Positions 1-12,737 are shown, counted from the stretch's first letter. The stretch is 64,000 nucleotides of DNA from Onchidella celtica (GCA_963931925.1 OZ007579.1:48584771-48648770); one strand, 5' to 3'. Notes: a model not told the origin generated them from the letters alone. Numbers and translations are program-made.

Positions 1-480
1 CAGCTAATTTTGTTGAAAGAAGAATAAAAGCAAATAAGATCAAGCGTTTCAATTCATTACTACAGTTGGAAAACATACTCTATCCACCCCCGCCCCCTCC
101 CTCCTAAACCCTCTCCCTACAGACACAGTTTTAAAATGCTGTAGACAACCTGATAATGCATGAAATTTCTGATTAATTTTGCAATCACCGCCTGTCTCTT
201 CCGTAGGAAAAGGTCCAAATTATTTCTTATTTCATCATCGATATTGGCAGGTCTGGAACGTTCTATTCCCATTTACCATTCACTGCTCGAAAGGGAATTC
301 TTTAGTCTCTTCTGTTCGTGATTGTAGTAACTTTTCATGGCTAGAAATTTTTTTAAACTTTTGACACCGTTTGGAACCGAAGAAGTGCCCGCGGGTCCGT
401 GGAAGGCGCGAGCAGAGAAGGAGAACGAGGATTTTGGACTAAATGGGACGTAACTGCATTTTGCCTTCCCAACCCAAGCG
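1..480. other. Intergenic, no gene seen
   Basis: I see no exon or domain in this stretch. Short segments such as the one around 280-350 resemble sequence near 19690-19740, and the part around 435-500 resembles 20340-20420. It is therefore probably the distal edge of the duplicated 3' flank shared by the two paralogous minus-strand genes. Confidence 0.5.
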
Positions 481-572
481 TGGGTTCCTTCATGAGTTCC
501 TTCCCTTTATATTAATAAAGGGAATTTTTACTGATGTGTCAGCCATCTGGAGGCAAGGTCAGTGTCAGTTAA

Positions 573-720
573 AATAATAATAATAATAATAGTAGTAAAA
601 ATAATAATAATAATGATAATAATAAGGACTATAATAATGATGACGACAACAATTATGTTAATAATAATAGTAACAATAACTATCATTATTATTACGAACG
701 GAAATTATATTTTCACATAT
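573..720. repeat. AAT-rich microsatellite
   Basis: Imperfect run of aat/ata trinucleotides interspersed with gat and gac units. A similar tract lies in the paralogous flank near 20470-20530. Confidence 0.85.
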
Positions 721-1039
721 TATTATTTTCTCATACAATAATAAAAACATTCAAATTTCATTGCATTAATTTGCACTTTAAGATAGGGTCATCCGTATAT
801 TAGGCCCGAGTAAACTGCACAAAAAATTCTGTTACGAATAGATTTATAATGATTCTTAATGGCCATCAACTGCACCTTAAGATAAGAGACCTTTAGCTGA
901 AACTGAGGTGACTTCATTTTCTCCACTTCGGTGTCTTTTCAGTCACAAAATCGTTTGAAAAGGATACAAACTAGAAGGCAAAAGACATGATAGATGTGAA
1001 GTAGTCTGCAGGATTGAGTTAAAAACGTTATAATCGAAA

Positions 1040-1129
1040 GAGAGAGAGAGAGAGAGAGGGGGAGGGAGAGAGAGGGGGATTGAGTTTGACTTGAAAGACA
1101 GGCAGATAGAAAGACCGACCGACAGAAAA

Positions 1130-1168
<39 letters not shown>

Positions 1169-1216
1169 GAGAGAAAGGCAGAGAGACAGAGAGAGAGAGT
1201 GAGAAAGACTGAAAGA
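1040..1216. repeat. (GA)n microsatellite
   Basis: Interrupted GA repeat with GACA/GGCA units. Both strands translate to Arg-Glu or Leu-Ser strings, which are artefacts of the repeat. The tract is conserved in position in the paralogous flank near 20700-20830. Confidence 0.9.
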
Positions 1217-2084
1217 GAGAAAGTTGAAGAAAACATACGGCCAGCCAGGCAATAATGACAATTGATGCGATCATTAAGATATGAAAATACGAAAGCAAAC
1301 AAATTCGAATAATAATAATAGCAAAATCTGTTTAATAATATTGAAGTCATGAATGAAGAGGACATACTAACATTTAGCCAGCGTAAGCAGGCCTTTCATA
1401 TTCTGTTGTGTCAAATTCTCACATAGTTATGAAGAGGCATAATTTCGAATCGACAAGGGCTCATTGTTTAATTCCACAAGAGGAATACCAACAGTGATAG
1501 GAAACTAGAGGACACTGAAATGGGGAAATGGAGGTAAAGATGGCTTTTAAGCGATGTATTTAAGTATAATTATATATGTCAATTTATTCATCGATTTATA
1601 AAGATACATAGTTTTGGTGAGTTATTTTGTTTTTTGTTAGATTGACGTTAGTTTTTGTTTTTTAGCCTCAACATTTTTATGTACGAAAGAAAGAAAAAAT
1701 TTCGTTCCAGAAAATGACCTTACAAAGTGAGCATTTTGTAACAAGGGTTCCATGTGTTTCATGTTTGACTCTTCTTCTCGCCATAATAAAGACGATGAAA
1801 TGACATTTTTTTCGTGGATAAAGTCTTGGTTGTAGATGATCTATGAAATGTTGATACCTCCTGTTGTCTGATGAGCCTCCTTCGGGAAAAAAAATAATAT
1901 ATAGTTTGTGTTGAATATTATGTTTGATGATATTAGGAAAAAAATTAGGAAAAGATTTCATGAAAACTTATTAGAGCGGTACACGTTGCAGTCCAAGAGA
2001 GCAGTCCAGTATGCCGAGGCTTAGTGCAGCTGTTTCACGGCCACTCTGGACCATCTTGCTCCCTGGAATCTCCAGTTCCTCCAG

Positions 2085-4644
2085 CTAACGTAACTTGGCG
2101 AGGAAATATGCCAGGTTGGCCAGCCCCAGACATAGTAACAAGGAGGAAGCCCGGTCAGCTGCTACTTTATCTGTTGAAAGATGTGGGGGTAATTATGAGT
2201 TGTGAGAAATGTTTTTTTTTTTTATCTGATAGAGAGGAAAATTAGTACAATGATTAAACGTAAAATGCTTCATACGTACTTCGTTCCATATGGTAACGAT
2301 GCCTAATTCAATAGGCATCAAATCAGTGAGCAAAAGTACAAATCAGAATGCGCAGTTGTTAGTGGACTGAACGATTTGTAAATTGTTTTCATTGTGTATC
2401 GAAAGATACAGAATGCCATATGTCCGGGTGTGTTGTTTATCAATTTGACTGGATTGAACTATTTCTGGAATTTGTCGACATTCCGCCTATAACGTGTCAG
2501 AAAAACGAATATCGTGATGTTTCCCAGTATTATCGAGCTCAATGTCACTTGAAAATGACGAAAACGTCTACAAGTTTGCATGTTAGCTAAATGAAATACA
2601 CACACGCAAACAGAAAATATGTGGGTCACAGCAAAGGCCTGGAGCATAGTCAAAATATGGCAAAAAATAAAAAGGTGTATGTTGCACGTCCTCGCACAAG
2701 AAATACAAAAATGTAGGCTAATTAGACCTCGAAAATGAAAAGGAGCTCATTTGTAATAACTTTGTGTTGTTTAATTTTATATTGTTACATTTTCTTTTTT
2801 ATGGAGAAGGTTAGTAAGCCGAAAGCTTGATTATGTTTTTCTTTTTCCTTTGCTTTTTACTCTATTGTTTATTAATTACTTATCATGAAAGGCTTTGCCA
2901 TACACCCCTTTTTCTTTTTACCATGTTAGCTGAATGAACAGGGGAATTCAGAAGATGACCTAGGTTTCTTTTGTATATCGTCTACGTAACTGTGGAGTGT
3001 GAACTCTGGCAGCATTGGTTTTCACCTTGCATGTCTGACGTAATGTAAACTAATCCACTTTGTCTTCAATATTGTATCTTATTTAGTAAAAAAGGAAAAA
3101 ACTCGCGCCAGCCTACACAAACTTTAGTCAAACCTGCAGACTTAATTTGGCAACGTATGTGCTCCTTTTTTTCTTTTTTGACAACTGAAAATTTTGAAAT
3201 TATTGGAAATATCTGATCTAATCCAATACATTCAAAAAATTTGTGCGAGGGACTTCCTGTAATATGTTCACTATGAAACATACCATCCCTTGAGCAAATT
3301 ATTGTCATTTCATGAATGCTGACGTGGTGCACAAGGAGGGTGCAATAAGCAAAAACGCAAAACAAACTGAATGGGGTAGGCAAGGTGAAACAGGTCCATT
3401 ATCGTCGCGATTTATCCCAGGCATGGCCGGATACCGCCGCTGGTATAATCTTATTACATGTATTAAAAAAGAAATAGTGGCGAGAGTAATTCATTGTGAT
3501 CTAATTTTGGCCCTTTTTTTTTTCGCTCGACGCTACAGCCTAAATACCAGTTTCAAAAATTATAAAATGAGTTTTCTTAAGTGTCAACTAATCCAGCCCA
3601 ATCGCTTTTATATCGGCCGAATGTGTTGATTCAAGTTTCGGATACTTTTAAATAAAAAGTCGTAAACATCTAAAATACAGTGATCTTTGTTTTGGCTCCC
3701 TGTAGGAAGCCCCATCGCACCGAAAACGATTTATTAATGAGCGTTCAGTTCGGTGGGGGCAATTTCCCTACCAGAAATGAATGCGCTCTGATGGGCATGA
3801 AATCAGTAGTAAGACTGTAGAATATGGGAAGCTTTCTAGACCAAAAGAGAGACAGATGGGTTCACAGGTTTATCCCGGATGATGCCGGGAATTTAAATTA
3901 GTGATAAAACAAAAACAAAACACTTGATGGTTAGCAAGACATACCGCAGCTCATTAGGCTCGGATTTGAGTGAAATTTTACATGTGCCTTTCTTTTAACT
4001 TGTAGACGGTCTTGTTTGATTTGGAGATTTGACATCGTGGGGACGGGTTATTTTTATTTATTTTTTTTTGTAGTTTGCTTTGTGTCGCTAACTGACTACC
4101 TCCGATACTTCATTTTCACGAACACAGTCATGACGATATCGCTTCCTGCTATGTGTTCACTGTCAAGCGCACTGACCCATGCGCAAATTAGTATCATTTC
4201 CTGAGAATCTGATGGAGCGCACAGGGAGTGTACACGGAGTTTTTTTTTAAAAGATGAACAAACAAACAACAACAGCAAAACAGACCTAAATGAAAGGGCA
4301 AGGTGAAGATAATACGTTATAGTCATCCAGAAATGAAACTAATAAATAGAATTATCCCGGGCAGGGCGGGGACCACAGTTGGTAACAATGCCAGAATATA
4401 TCAAGATTGCTTCCAAAATTTACATTATTATGTAAATAATGAGATTATGCATAATTATCCCAAAGCTCTCTTCAATTTATAGTTACTCATCCATTTATCA
4501 ATAGGACTAGATTCATTTGAGAATTTCGAAAGAGAGCTAAAATTAGTCCAGAATCGGAAATAAATAATGACTAGCTGATAATGTCTCCCCGAACCCCTTC
4601 AATGGTTCGTACAGCATGTTGGTATATTTGTCAGTACATAAGAG

Positions 4645-4703
<59 letters not shown>

Positions 4704-5679
4704 GAGAGAGGGGGAGAGAGAGAGAATTGTTACTATTTTACAATAAAACAATTTGGGTCCCCTTTATGGAGACAGGACCTGGTGCTATACTCCATTTCTA
4801 TGATTTTTCATTTTTATCACTTTCTTTCTTACAACTTTCTGCCATACTCTTTTCTTCTACTTACTTCCTGTACGACAGAGCTCAGATTGCAAGACACTCT
4901 CTAGTTCTCCGACAGCATACTGTACTAGCTCTTTAAGCTCTTTATTGTCACTGTCCTCACTTTTAGACCGCAAACAGCTCACATAGCCACCAGAAACACT
5001 GTCAAAAGGATACATCTGAGATAAACATAAAAACACCGAAATGGAATTGCTTCATAGTAAATCTATACAATATACTTTTATTTGAAAGAGTAAGGTACTT
5101 CGTTTTAATATCATCGACCTTTTTGTCGTGAAATATGATAAACACCACATAAAAACTGTGGGGTCGCAGCAAGGCTATAAGCAATGTCAAAATTTGGCAA
5201 AAAGAAAACGTTGTATGTAGCAAAGCCTCGCGAAAGAAATAATACCCAAACGATACAGTGCAAACTATAATAGAAGAGAGAATATGTTCGATATTTCGGC
5301 TGGCGCCTTCATCAAGGAAAAAGAAAAAGATAACAACAGAAAAAAAGAAAAATTGAACAGATAAAACAATCTGACCAAGCAAGAACTTGGAGATAAGGAA
5401 ACGTTTTCTGTTTAGATTCTATACATTTCCTATTAAAATCTTTTATTGTTCAATTGTTTTTCGAACATTTTCTGTCTTCTCTTATAGTTCACATTGTATT
5501 GTTTGGGTATTATTAACTTATGCGAGGCGTTGCTACATACAACTTTTTCTTCTTGCCCAACTTTGACGTTACCTTTTTATATGGATTGTCAGTCGTGTGG
5601 AATCTTGATAAACTGCATTGCTTCTGAACGTTTTAGGTAGACAGGTAAGACGAGAAATACTAATATGTCAATAGGTAAG

Positions 5680-5725
<46 letters not shown>

Positions 5726-8700
5726 AAGGGAGAAGGGGCACAAGGTGAGAGAGAGAATTAGGAGAGACAGAAAGAAAGAGAGTCCAAGACAGACAGAGAA
5801 AGAAGAAAACAGAGATAGAAAGAGAGAGACAGAGAAAGTGAGAGAGAAAGAGAAAGGCAGCCAGAGACGGGGGGCGGGGAGACAGAAAACGAGAGAGAAT
5901 GAGAGACAGACAGATATAGAGAGGGAAGGAGGGGGAGGGAGGTGGAAGGAGTGAGAGACGGATAGTGAAAGAGAGAGAGAGAGAGAGAGACAAACACAGA
6001 CAGAGGGAGGGACAGAAAGAGACAGAGGGAGAAACGAGAGGGGGAGAGCGCGGGAGGCAGAAAGAGACACATCAAAGAGAGAAAGAGAGAGAGAGTGGGG
6101 CAGGCAAGGAAAAGTAGAGTGCTAGAGAGAGAGAGGGTGAAGGAGAGCGTTAGACATTCTGACCTGCAGAGGTCAATCATATCTCCATCTGAAAAAGGCG
6201 GGGCCTCGCAGTTCCTATGGTTACAAGCACTTCTGGCATTGCCTGTGAATTCAAAAGAGATCGACTAATATAAAAAGTCTTATTTCACACACAAGAAAAA
6301 AGATGACTGAGCCAAATCGGCTGGTTCACCTTTCTTTATAGGTAAAAAACTACGTATGAGCCCATACATAGCGTATGTACCTTCGCTAGGGAAGTGGGGG
6401 GAAGGTGGGAAGGGGTTGGGAAGGGTACATAAGGGTTTCGGTTATGATTGAAATAAAAGAAGTTGTTTTTTTTGTTGTTTTTTTTTAACAGTGAGTTTGA
6501 TTTTGGGCAAAGAACGACGACACCATGACGGTCACATTGTGCTGAGAAAAGAAGACGATAGAAACAGATCGATAGGACAGGGGAAGAGATTTTTAGACGC
6601 GCTCACGAAACACGCGATTTTCTCCAGGGAATGGGTTGGAGGATTATATAAAACATAACTATAATATAGGCAGTGCACCTAAAAAAAGAGTCAAATGCTC
6701 CACAAAAAAGAGGACACTTGAAGTTCTAAAACATCAAGGTCGTATCTTAGCTGTCCTAACGTCCTACAAAGGTAACGGGGAGGGGAAAGGTGAAATCTAG
6801 AGATATGAAAAGCATACAAAGGAGAACGGATGTTCAAAAACAGCCGAAATACAGCGTTCTACTTTGTAGCACAGAAGTCCGTTAACTTCTGCCTTGCAGC
6901 GTTGTCCATATGAGAGTAAAGGCAACAAACATTGCACAGTTATACAAATAACTAGGGATAAAGAACTACATTATCTTTTGACCCCGACTAAGTAAACACT
7001 GACTTGTCTCGTTGTTTCTTTGTACATGTGTTTCGAACGACAGGCGTGGAATAAACTAGATTTCTAATTATTTCCTCATAAAATGTATGACTATTCTATA
7101 CACAGTAAGTTCAATTTAAAAGGACAGTATTAAATCCTTCCCCCTATCACCCCCGCCTCATTTTCCCTAAGCACACCCTTTCCCCTTTTTACTTGAGTCC
7201 GTGCAGCAACGACAGGTCCAGACGTAGAAAAAGAAACGAAAAAATGATGAGATGGACTCTTTCTATCCTTCGTCAACTTTCAGTGCCTTTCATTCTTCAG
7301 TCTTCTTCTGTCCTTCCATTTTCTCTCTCCTACATTTCATTTTTATAACCTTGCCTCTTTCAATTCCCCCCCCCCCCCTTTCTTACTTACACCGTTCTGT
7401 CAAACTCCTTACTTCTCAGCCAGCATCACTATGTCAGCCTGACGTGGATTTGCATACGGTTTCTGTAGCTTTGGGCTTTGGTAGGATTACCGTAGGGGAG
7501 ACGTTCTATATCAAGCCAATGGCGGCACCATGTCGTAACCAACCCATCTACCTAGGAACTAAATCAAGCTTATAAGAATCAATCCAATATGTCGGATTGA
7601 GAGGCCTTGTAGAGTGGCTTTGGTTTCGGATCGCTTTCGGTAATTTTGCCAAAATAAAAGACGCCAGCCCCTGCGAGAACCGAAACGAGACGAACGCGGT
7701 CATTAAATCTTTGTTTTAGAGGGTTCGCTGCTCTTTGCATTTACACCTCAGTTTTCTTGTTTCTATTTTTCTTGTCAATGTTTTTGTCTGTTTTTTAGGT
7801 TTGGATTTATTATTTTTTTTAAGTTTTGCCCGGGCAGCGTCCTGAACCCTGCTCTTTTCGATTTCCAACCGCCAATGTATTTTTAACGTGCGCAACTAGC
7901 ACACAGGCCCCTTGAGTTATCCGTCCTTATCCGAGAAGACTAAGTGCTCGATGCCAACATGCCTGCACCAATCGGGAACCTTCTGCATGAGAGGCGAGCA
8001 CCTTGCCTCTTGACGAATGTGTCCACTGCATGTCCCGCGACAAAAGCGGGAGCATTAAGCGCTCTTTTAAATGGTGCCATGACGGTTTTTGACATCTTCT
8101 CATCTGTCCGACAAGACCAGATTCACGTCTTCCGAAAACGAGCAAAATGCAAAACGAAACCGAAGACATTGTGCCCAGGCCCTAAAGTAGGGCTGCTGAC
8201 TGGGAGGTTCTCTCTATCTGTCTTACCACAGCCTGCATCTTCCAAGAATTTCTCTGCTTGCTGGAATGGCTCCTTCATGGCTTCTTTAAATTCTCTCACA
8301 CCACAGTCCACAAGCATAGACTCAAAAGCATTCAGAGTGTCTTGAACCTTTCTGTTAAAAGAATTGTTTTGCTTCACTGCACGCCATGGAACTTGTGCTT
8401 CAACGTAATGGAATATTATCTTGGCTTTCGTGAGAAGTTCCATGGTCATATAATTAATATGTTCCATTCTACCCAGAGTTCAATTTGTTCTTTTTTGGAT
8501 CACAGCAGAGAGTATGTATATATAGAGAGATTTCACTATTGGTCGATTTGGACTGTGAGACGCAGGAGGCTCAGTGAAATCATTATTAACATGGAGCGGA
8601 AAGTAGGTCGCTGCGGTAAACAATACCCGATTGTGCATTTCCTCTTTGCGTAAGATCTTACAAATGGCTCTAAATGGTTTCAATCAGCCCAAAAAAGATG

Positions 8701-9435
8701 AACAAACCACAGTAAACAGATATGTACACTGTCTTTAGTGAAGGCGGTCTCTTTCAATTTTCCAATTTCTTATTTACCGCAGCGACCTAGTTTCGCGATT
8801 TGGCGGAAATGAGATCTCTATATAAATACATACACTCTTTGCGTGTGGACATGCCCAGAACCATCTTAACGCATAGGCACCCTGGCAGTTGCCTAAAAGC
8901 CCACAGGGTTTAGGGGGGTCCCATGCATGCAAATTTACATTGGTTTTTGAAAGGGGAAGAAAATCCCTCGCATCATCAAATAATCAGCCCTGGGGCCTAG
9001 GCGCTATAATTACACTTCGGAATTCCTAGCTAGAGGCCCATAATGGCGCCCTGGTCATGCTAGGCTCCCGTGCCCCCCCCCCCCCCCGCCTACCCCGACC
9101 AAAAGGAGTCTTTGAAAGTGTGCATTCCCAGTCCCAGAGCTCTGAGGGGCGGGGTTGCATATAACATTTGGGTGATGCGAGTGAAACCAACAATGGAACA
9201 GAAAAATATAAGTGCACTAAATGAATGTTTTTCATGGCAAATCTACAGGCTAACATTAGACATTTTCTTTTTTTTTTCCTAATTTAATTTAATTCTTGTG
9301 TAGCAAAGTAGGATCAGCAGGGTGAAACACTTGATACTTAGCTCTTGAACGTAACTAGATGGACAGATATGAATAGAAAAATAGATTAGACAGGTAGAAA
9401 GACAGACAAACAGTCAGACAGACAGACGGACGGAC

Positions 9436-9478
<43 letters not shown>

Positions 9479-11745
9479 ACTGAATGAATGGAAAGGAAGA
9501 GAGAAAGAACGAGAAGGAGAGGGTGATACACACAGAAACATACACACACAGACACACACACACACATAGTCTCAGCCAGACTGACCTGCAGACTTCAGTT
9601 AAACTTCCAGGTCCAGGAGTCCGACAGTTAGTGGAGCCACAAGTGCTCAGTCCTGTAGTAACATTGCCTACGAATTGTATACAAATCAAGACACATGGGG
9701 AGAACAACCCTAGCCACTAAGATGTGAAACTGCCAGATCTGATTTTTAAAGTTTGCAAGTCCACAAGTTCCCTCTTGCAATAGCTCTAATATTGTCTGAT
9801 TGCAGCTCTTTCTACAACTTCGCCAGAGAGATTTCACAATAATTATATTGAGTATGGGACAAGGATCGGCAGGATGAAATGTAGGAAAGAAAGAAAATCT
9901 TCACAGTGGTTTTAATGACCACTTAATTGACTGGATGTTGTACACAATGTAAACACAGAGGACGACATTTCTTTCAAACGGACCAATCCAACGTTTATAC
10001 CATGATCATTAAGCATTAAGGAATCTGTTGGAAATCTGAATCAATTGAAATCTGTAAGTACCCAGATATACACAAATTTACACGTTATCTTTCTGGATGT
10101 TCCTTTTTTGTTATTGTTGACGTTGTTGTTGTTGTTGTTGTTGTTGCTGTTGTTGTTGTTTTCGACTATTTATTTCCCTTTTTAAATTAAGATTATTCTA
10201 TTCTGTTCCTGTATCTGTCAATATCAGGTTTGTCTTCGATTTTAGATTTCTTATTCCATTCAGAAAGACAGGTCTAGATTAAAATAAAAAATCACGTGCA
10301 GTGCCGGACTTAGTCATAATTAAATAAGGTATACAGCCAACGGCCTCTTAAGCCAGAAGGTCCTGTCAAAGTTTCAGATAGTTTGTTTTGGCTTTATGAT
10401 TATTTCTAATTCTTTACAAGTAAAAATCGAAAACTGCAGGACTGTTTTCATTGTAAGGATTGAAATATTATGTTAACGACAAAATATTCGACAGCGATGG
10501 CACCACTCAGGTGCGGGCTTATGGTTTGCTCCGCCCCGTGACCAGCAGGGGCAGGGAATATAGAATAGAATACTAACATTAACCATTACTTAGTCATCTG
10601 CGCATGCAGCTTCAACGTCCTCCTCCTCTTCCTTCGGCCATTCTCTGTCTACCAAGTCTCTCAGTCGAGCAGTCAGCAAGAAGATAACGAGAAATTAACG
10701 CATTAACAATAACAAAAAGATACCCCTAGTAAAGAAAGCAAAGTCAGTTATAACAGCACTATATGGACTGTCAGAAAGCGAAGTACAAACCAACACCACA
10801 CAGCCGCCGAAAAAGGATTGGGAAAGATTAAAATCTTTGCGAGTACGTTATGTAAGTGATGATTAAATATGCCGTACAAGATACGCTTCACCCCTAAATT
10901 TTCTACTGTTTTGTAGTCGCCGAGAGTACTGTTTCGATGCGCTCTCTGGGAGACTTTCTGATGGAACTTCCAACTTTATACTGCCTCACCAAGTCTAGCT
11001 CAGGCAGTGATCACATAACTGTTTGTTTATCCTACCATCCTCCGTCACTGGACTCTGTTCCACAACATGGTTCTCTTCTGTACTTCAGTCTGCCCCTCTT
11101 CTACATTTTATTTCTCTTTTAACTTTGCCTCTTTTCATCCCCTCCCCCCCCCCCCCTACTCTTTTTCTAAACACTTTCTGTCAAATTCTTTCTTCAAGCT
11201 ACTGTTTGTCTTACCACAACCTGCAGTTTGCAATGCTTCCTGGGATACTTTTTCTAAGGACTCTGTAATCTGTCCAACGAAACAGACTTCAACCATTGAC
11301 TGTATACAGTTCAGATATTCCCGAGATTCTCTATAAAAAAGATGAACAATGCGGAAACACGAGTTCAATTAAAAGAGGCTGATTTTAAATTTACATTCCA
11401 AAAACATTCATATCACCTTAGATGAGGTACCCGGCAATGCCTTGGATAAACTTCAAACTCCCACCTCCCACATCTCTCTCTCTCTCGCTTGCTCTCTCTC
11501 TCTTTCGCTCTCTCTCTCTCTCTCTCTCTCTCCCTCTCTTTCTCTTTCTCTCTCTCTCTCTCTCTGATCCACACGCTTCATAGAATGCACTACAATTTAC
11601 TACACATTCATTTTGGCTCATTTTCCTGCCCAGAAATGAATGGGAAGTGCTCTATTGAGCAGGAGATCTGCAGCAATACCGTAGATTATTGTGGGGCACT
11701 TTCTGGGTCATACAGAGTAACAGGCGGACGGACAGACAGACAGGC

Positions 11746-11842
<97 letters not shown>

Positions 11843-12540
11843 CAGAAAGAGGCGAGGAGGAAGAAAGAGAGAGAAATTGGGAGGGAGTCTCAGATAGGCT
11901 GACCTGCAGACTTCACCCAAAGATCCAGATTCAGAGGGCGCTTGACAGTTTCTTTGATCACAAGCGCTCAGGCCGGTTCTAATATTGCCTGTTGACCAAA
12001 CACAATCATTATGTCTAATATATTACTGTTTTAGAGAGAAGAAAGATAGTAAGCACTCTCAAAACGGGTTATTAACACTTTATTCCAAGAGCAAACAATG
12101 TGTCATCATCATCATGATACTATAATGGGACGAGGCAGTGAACGTATAAGCATCTCTTGAATAAATGATTATCAGTTCTTTGATGATAAAATTGCATGGA
12201 CACTTCCGTTTAGGAAAAAAAATCAGTCGTTACTGTCCTTTTTTTTACATTTATAGAATCTGACTGACAGGGGGACCGGGGGGGGGGGTCGGGAGCAGGT
12301 TCGTACGATGATGATCATGGTGATGATGAAGTTATGACTATGACATAAACGGGAATGGTTTTGATGGTGGTGTAGACAGTTATGATGCTGGCGTTCATGG
12401 TGAAAGAAATGTGGATATTGAAGGAAGAGTTTTAAAAAGAAGAAAAGAAGAAGTAGAAGAAGAAGAGGAAGCAGTGTTGTTCTGTCAATCCACTAACCTG
12501 CCAGAAGGACGACAAACAGTACGAGAGTTTGGTTGATCAT
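2085..12540 (-). CDS. Secreted three-domain cysteine-rich protein (gene A)
   Basis: I do not recognise the family. Eight coding exons on the minus strand join without breaking frame: 12540-12498, 11988-11904, 11330-11215, 9667-9586, 8351-8227, 6242-6164, 4998-4865 and 2170-2085 (stop), 750 nt, 249 aa. All junctions use GT donors and AG acceptors; phases alternate 1, 2, 1, 2. Exon 1 is a signal peptide (MINQTLVLFVVLLA). Three repeated domains follow at about residues 15-81, 82-150 and 151-222. Each starts Gly-Asn and has up to six cysteines: C-x4-C, C about 12 later, C-x7-C, and a final C. Domain 2 has Ala for cysteine 4; domain 3 has Ser for cysteine 5. The C-terminus is hydrophobic ([15 protein letters not shown]), like a GPI-anchor signal or short membrane segment. 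The product is probably extracellular and membrane-tethered. Gene B is a one-domain paralogue. Exon calls rest on splice signals, phase and paralogy, not transcripts. Confidence 0.8.
2615..2935. repeat. Foldback repeat, copy 1
   Basis: The left arm around 2625-2715 contains a segment related to ggcaaaaagaaaaggttgta, and the right arm around 2885-2935 carries a degraded inverted version. Related arms recur near 5165-5290 and 5470-5580, 17280-17350 and 17395-17460, and 18825-18930. It lies in the last intron of gene A. Confidence 0.5.
3333..3450 (+). repeat. SINE-like interspersed repeat, copy 1
   Basis: Shares a block with 4256-4390 and, inverted, with 41445-41580: an AC-rich stretch, then a segment like ggcaaggtgaaacaggtcca, then a terminal segment like tttatcccgggcagggccgg. 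The three copies are diverged but collinear. No tRNA-type A and B boxes are obvious, so the class is not established. Another fragment of the terminal segment is near 3863-3900. Confidence 0.5.
4256..4390 (+). repeat. SINE-like interspersed repeat, copy 2
   Basis: Second collinear copy of the block described at 3333-3450, with the terminal segment attatcccgggcagggcggg well preserved. It lies within the last intron of gene A. Confidence 0.5.
4641..4728. repeat. (GA)n microsatellite
   Basis: Nearly pure GA repeat about 140 bases past the splice donor of exon 7 of gene A. It produces long Arg-Glu translations that are not genes. Confidence 0.95.
5160..5585. repeat. Foldback element with long inverted arms, copy 2
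   Basis: The left arm around 5185-5285 and right arm around 5470-5570 are inverted copies of each other, with matching landmarks such as aataatacccaaac and gtttgggtattatt. The spacer carries ggctggcgccttcatcaagg near 5298-5320. Its complement resembles a degenerate hammerhead-ribozyme core. The element lies in intron 6 of gene A. No transposase is encoded. Confidence 0.65.
5676..6136. repeat. Long GA-rich microsatellite
   Basis: About 460 bases of GA repeats interrupted by GACA, GGGA and AAAG units. It begins roughly 28 bases beyond the splice donor of exon 6 of gene A, on the intron side. All long open frames across it are low-complexity artefacts. Confidence 0.95.
6243..8226. other. Intron 5 of gene A, no other gene
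   Basis: Unique AT-rich sequence between the exon at 8227-8351 and the exon at 6164-6242. I see no domain, RNA gene or clear mobile element in it. Confidence 0.6.
8510..8845. mobile_element. Foldback MITE-like element
   Basis: Two nested inverted pairs mark it. The outer pair is agtatgtatatatagagaga near 8510-8530 with its degraded complement near 8805-8840. The inner pair is a perfect ggtcgctgcggtaaa (about 8609-8623) with tttaccgcagcgacc (about 8776-8790). It has no coding capacity and sits in intron 4 of gene A. Superfamily unknown. Confidence 0.55.
8855..9015. repeat. Probable interspersed repeat
   Basis: GC-richer block containing accatcttaacgcataggc and ending ggggcctaggcgc, unlike its AT-rich surroundings. 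I infer a dispersed repeat from composition only. No second copy is in the window. Confidence 0.25.
9364..9570. repeat. GACA/GATA/GA/CA compound microsatellite
   Basis: Runs of GACA, GATA, GA and ACAC follow one another. The CA part stops about 17 bases from the splice donor of exon 4 of gene A, on the intron side, matching the arrangement at the other first-half domain exons. Confidence 0.95.
10116..10160. repeat. (TTG)n microsatellite
   Basis: Trinucleotide repeat of gtt with one gct interruption. Confidence 0.95.
11472..11566. repeat. (TC)n microsatellite
   Basis: CT repeat with ttt interruptions in intron 2 of gene A, upstream (on the transcript) of the exon at 11215-11330. Confidence 0.95.
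11725..11842. repeat. (GATA)n microsatellite
   Basis: Perfect GATA array of more than 20 units preceded by GACA units. It begins about 60 bases beyond the donor of exon 2 of gene A, with an intervening GA-rich tract near 11850-11886. Confidence 0.97.
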
Positions 12541-12580
12541 TTTTCTTCAACGAATTCGACCAGTCTCAGTTTCGCTCACT
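12541..12580 (-). other. 5' leader next to gene A start
   Basis: The bases before the ATG at 12540 read gaattcgttgaagaaaa on the minus strand and resemble the leader before the ATG of gene B (30236-30279), which ends aaatcatttgtcgaaaa. The shared leader supports both start choices. A possible acceptor lies near 12575, but I cannot fix the 5' UTR exon. Confidence 0.45.
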
Positions 12581-12737
12581 CTACCTACTGTAGCTGTAGT
12601 TTCAGATGTCGTGGTACTGGTGGTAGTAGAAAGAAAGTAATAACCTGCAGCAGCTGCAGTTCTGAGGTTGAACAAACCATAATTCCGATAGGCTCCGGGT
12701 CGTGTGATTTTGTTTTTTTCCCGTACGAGCTCTAGCA

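Larger units (their letters stand above)
480..2084 (-). repeat. Duplicated 3' flank of gene A
   Basis: This block is collinear with about 20390-23108. Matching landmarks include the AAT-rich tract (570-700 versus 20470-20530), the GA tract (1040-1215 versus 20700-20830), the segment around 1505-1650 versus 22590-22740, and the segment around 1710-1780 versus 22795-22860. Order and orientation are conserved, and both blocks end at the homologous last exons of the two paralogous genes. I read this as one arm of an old tandem segmental duplication. The second arm additionally carries a LINE fragment. Confidence 0.65.

Noticed and set aside
5589..6180. Ser-Leu and Arg-Glu-rich open frames over the GA tract (also at 943-1365, 4581-4936, 39857-40133)
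   Set aside because: Low-complexity products of microsatellites, open in several frames on both strands.
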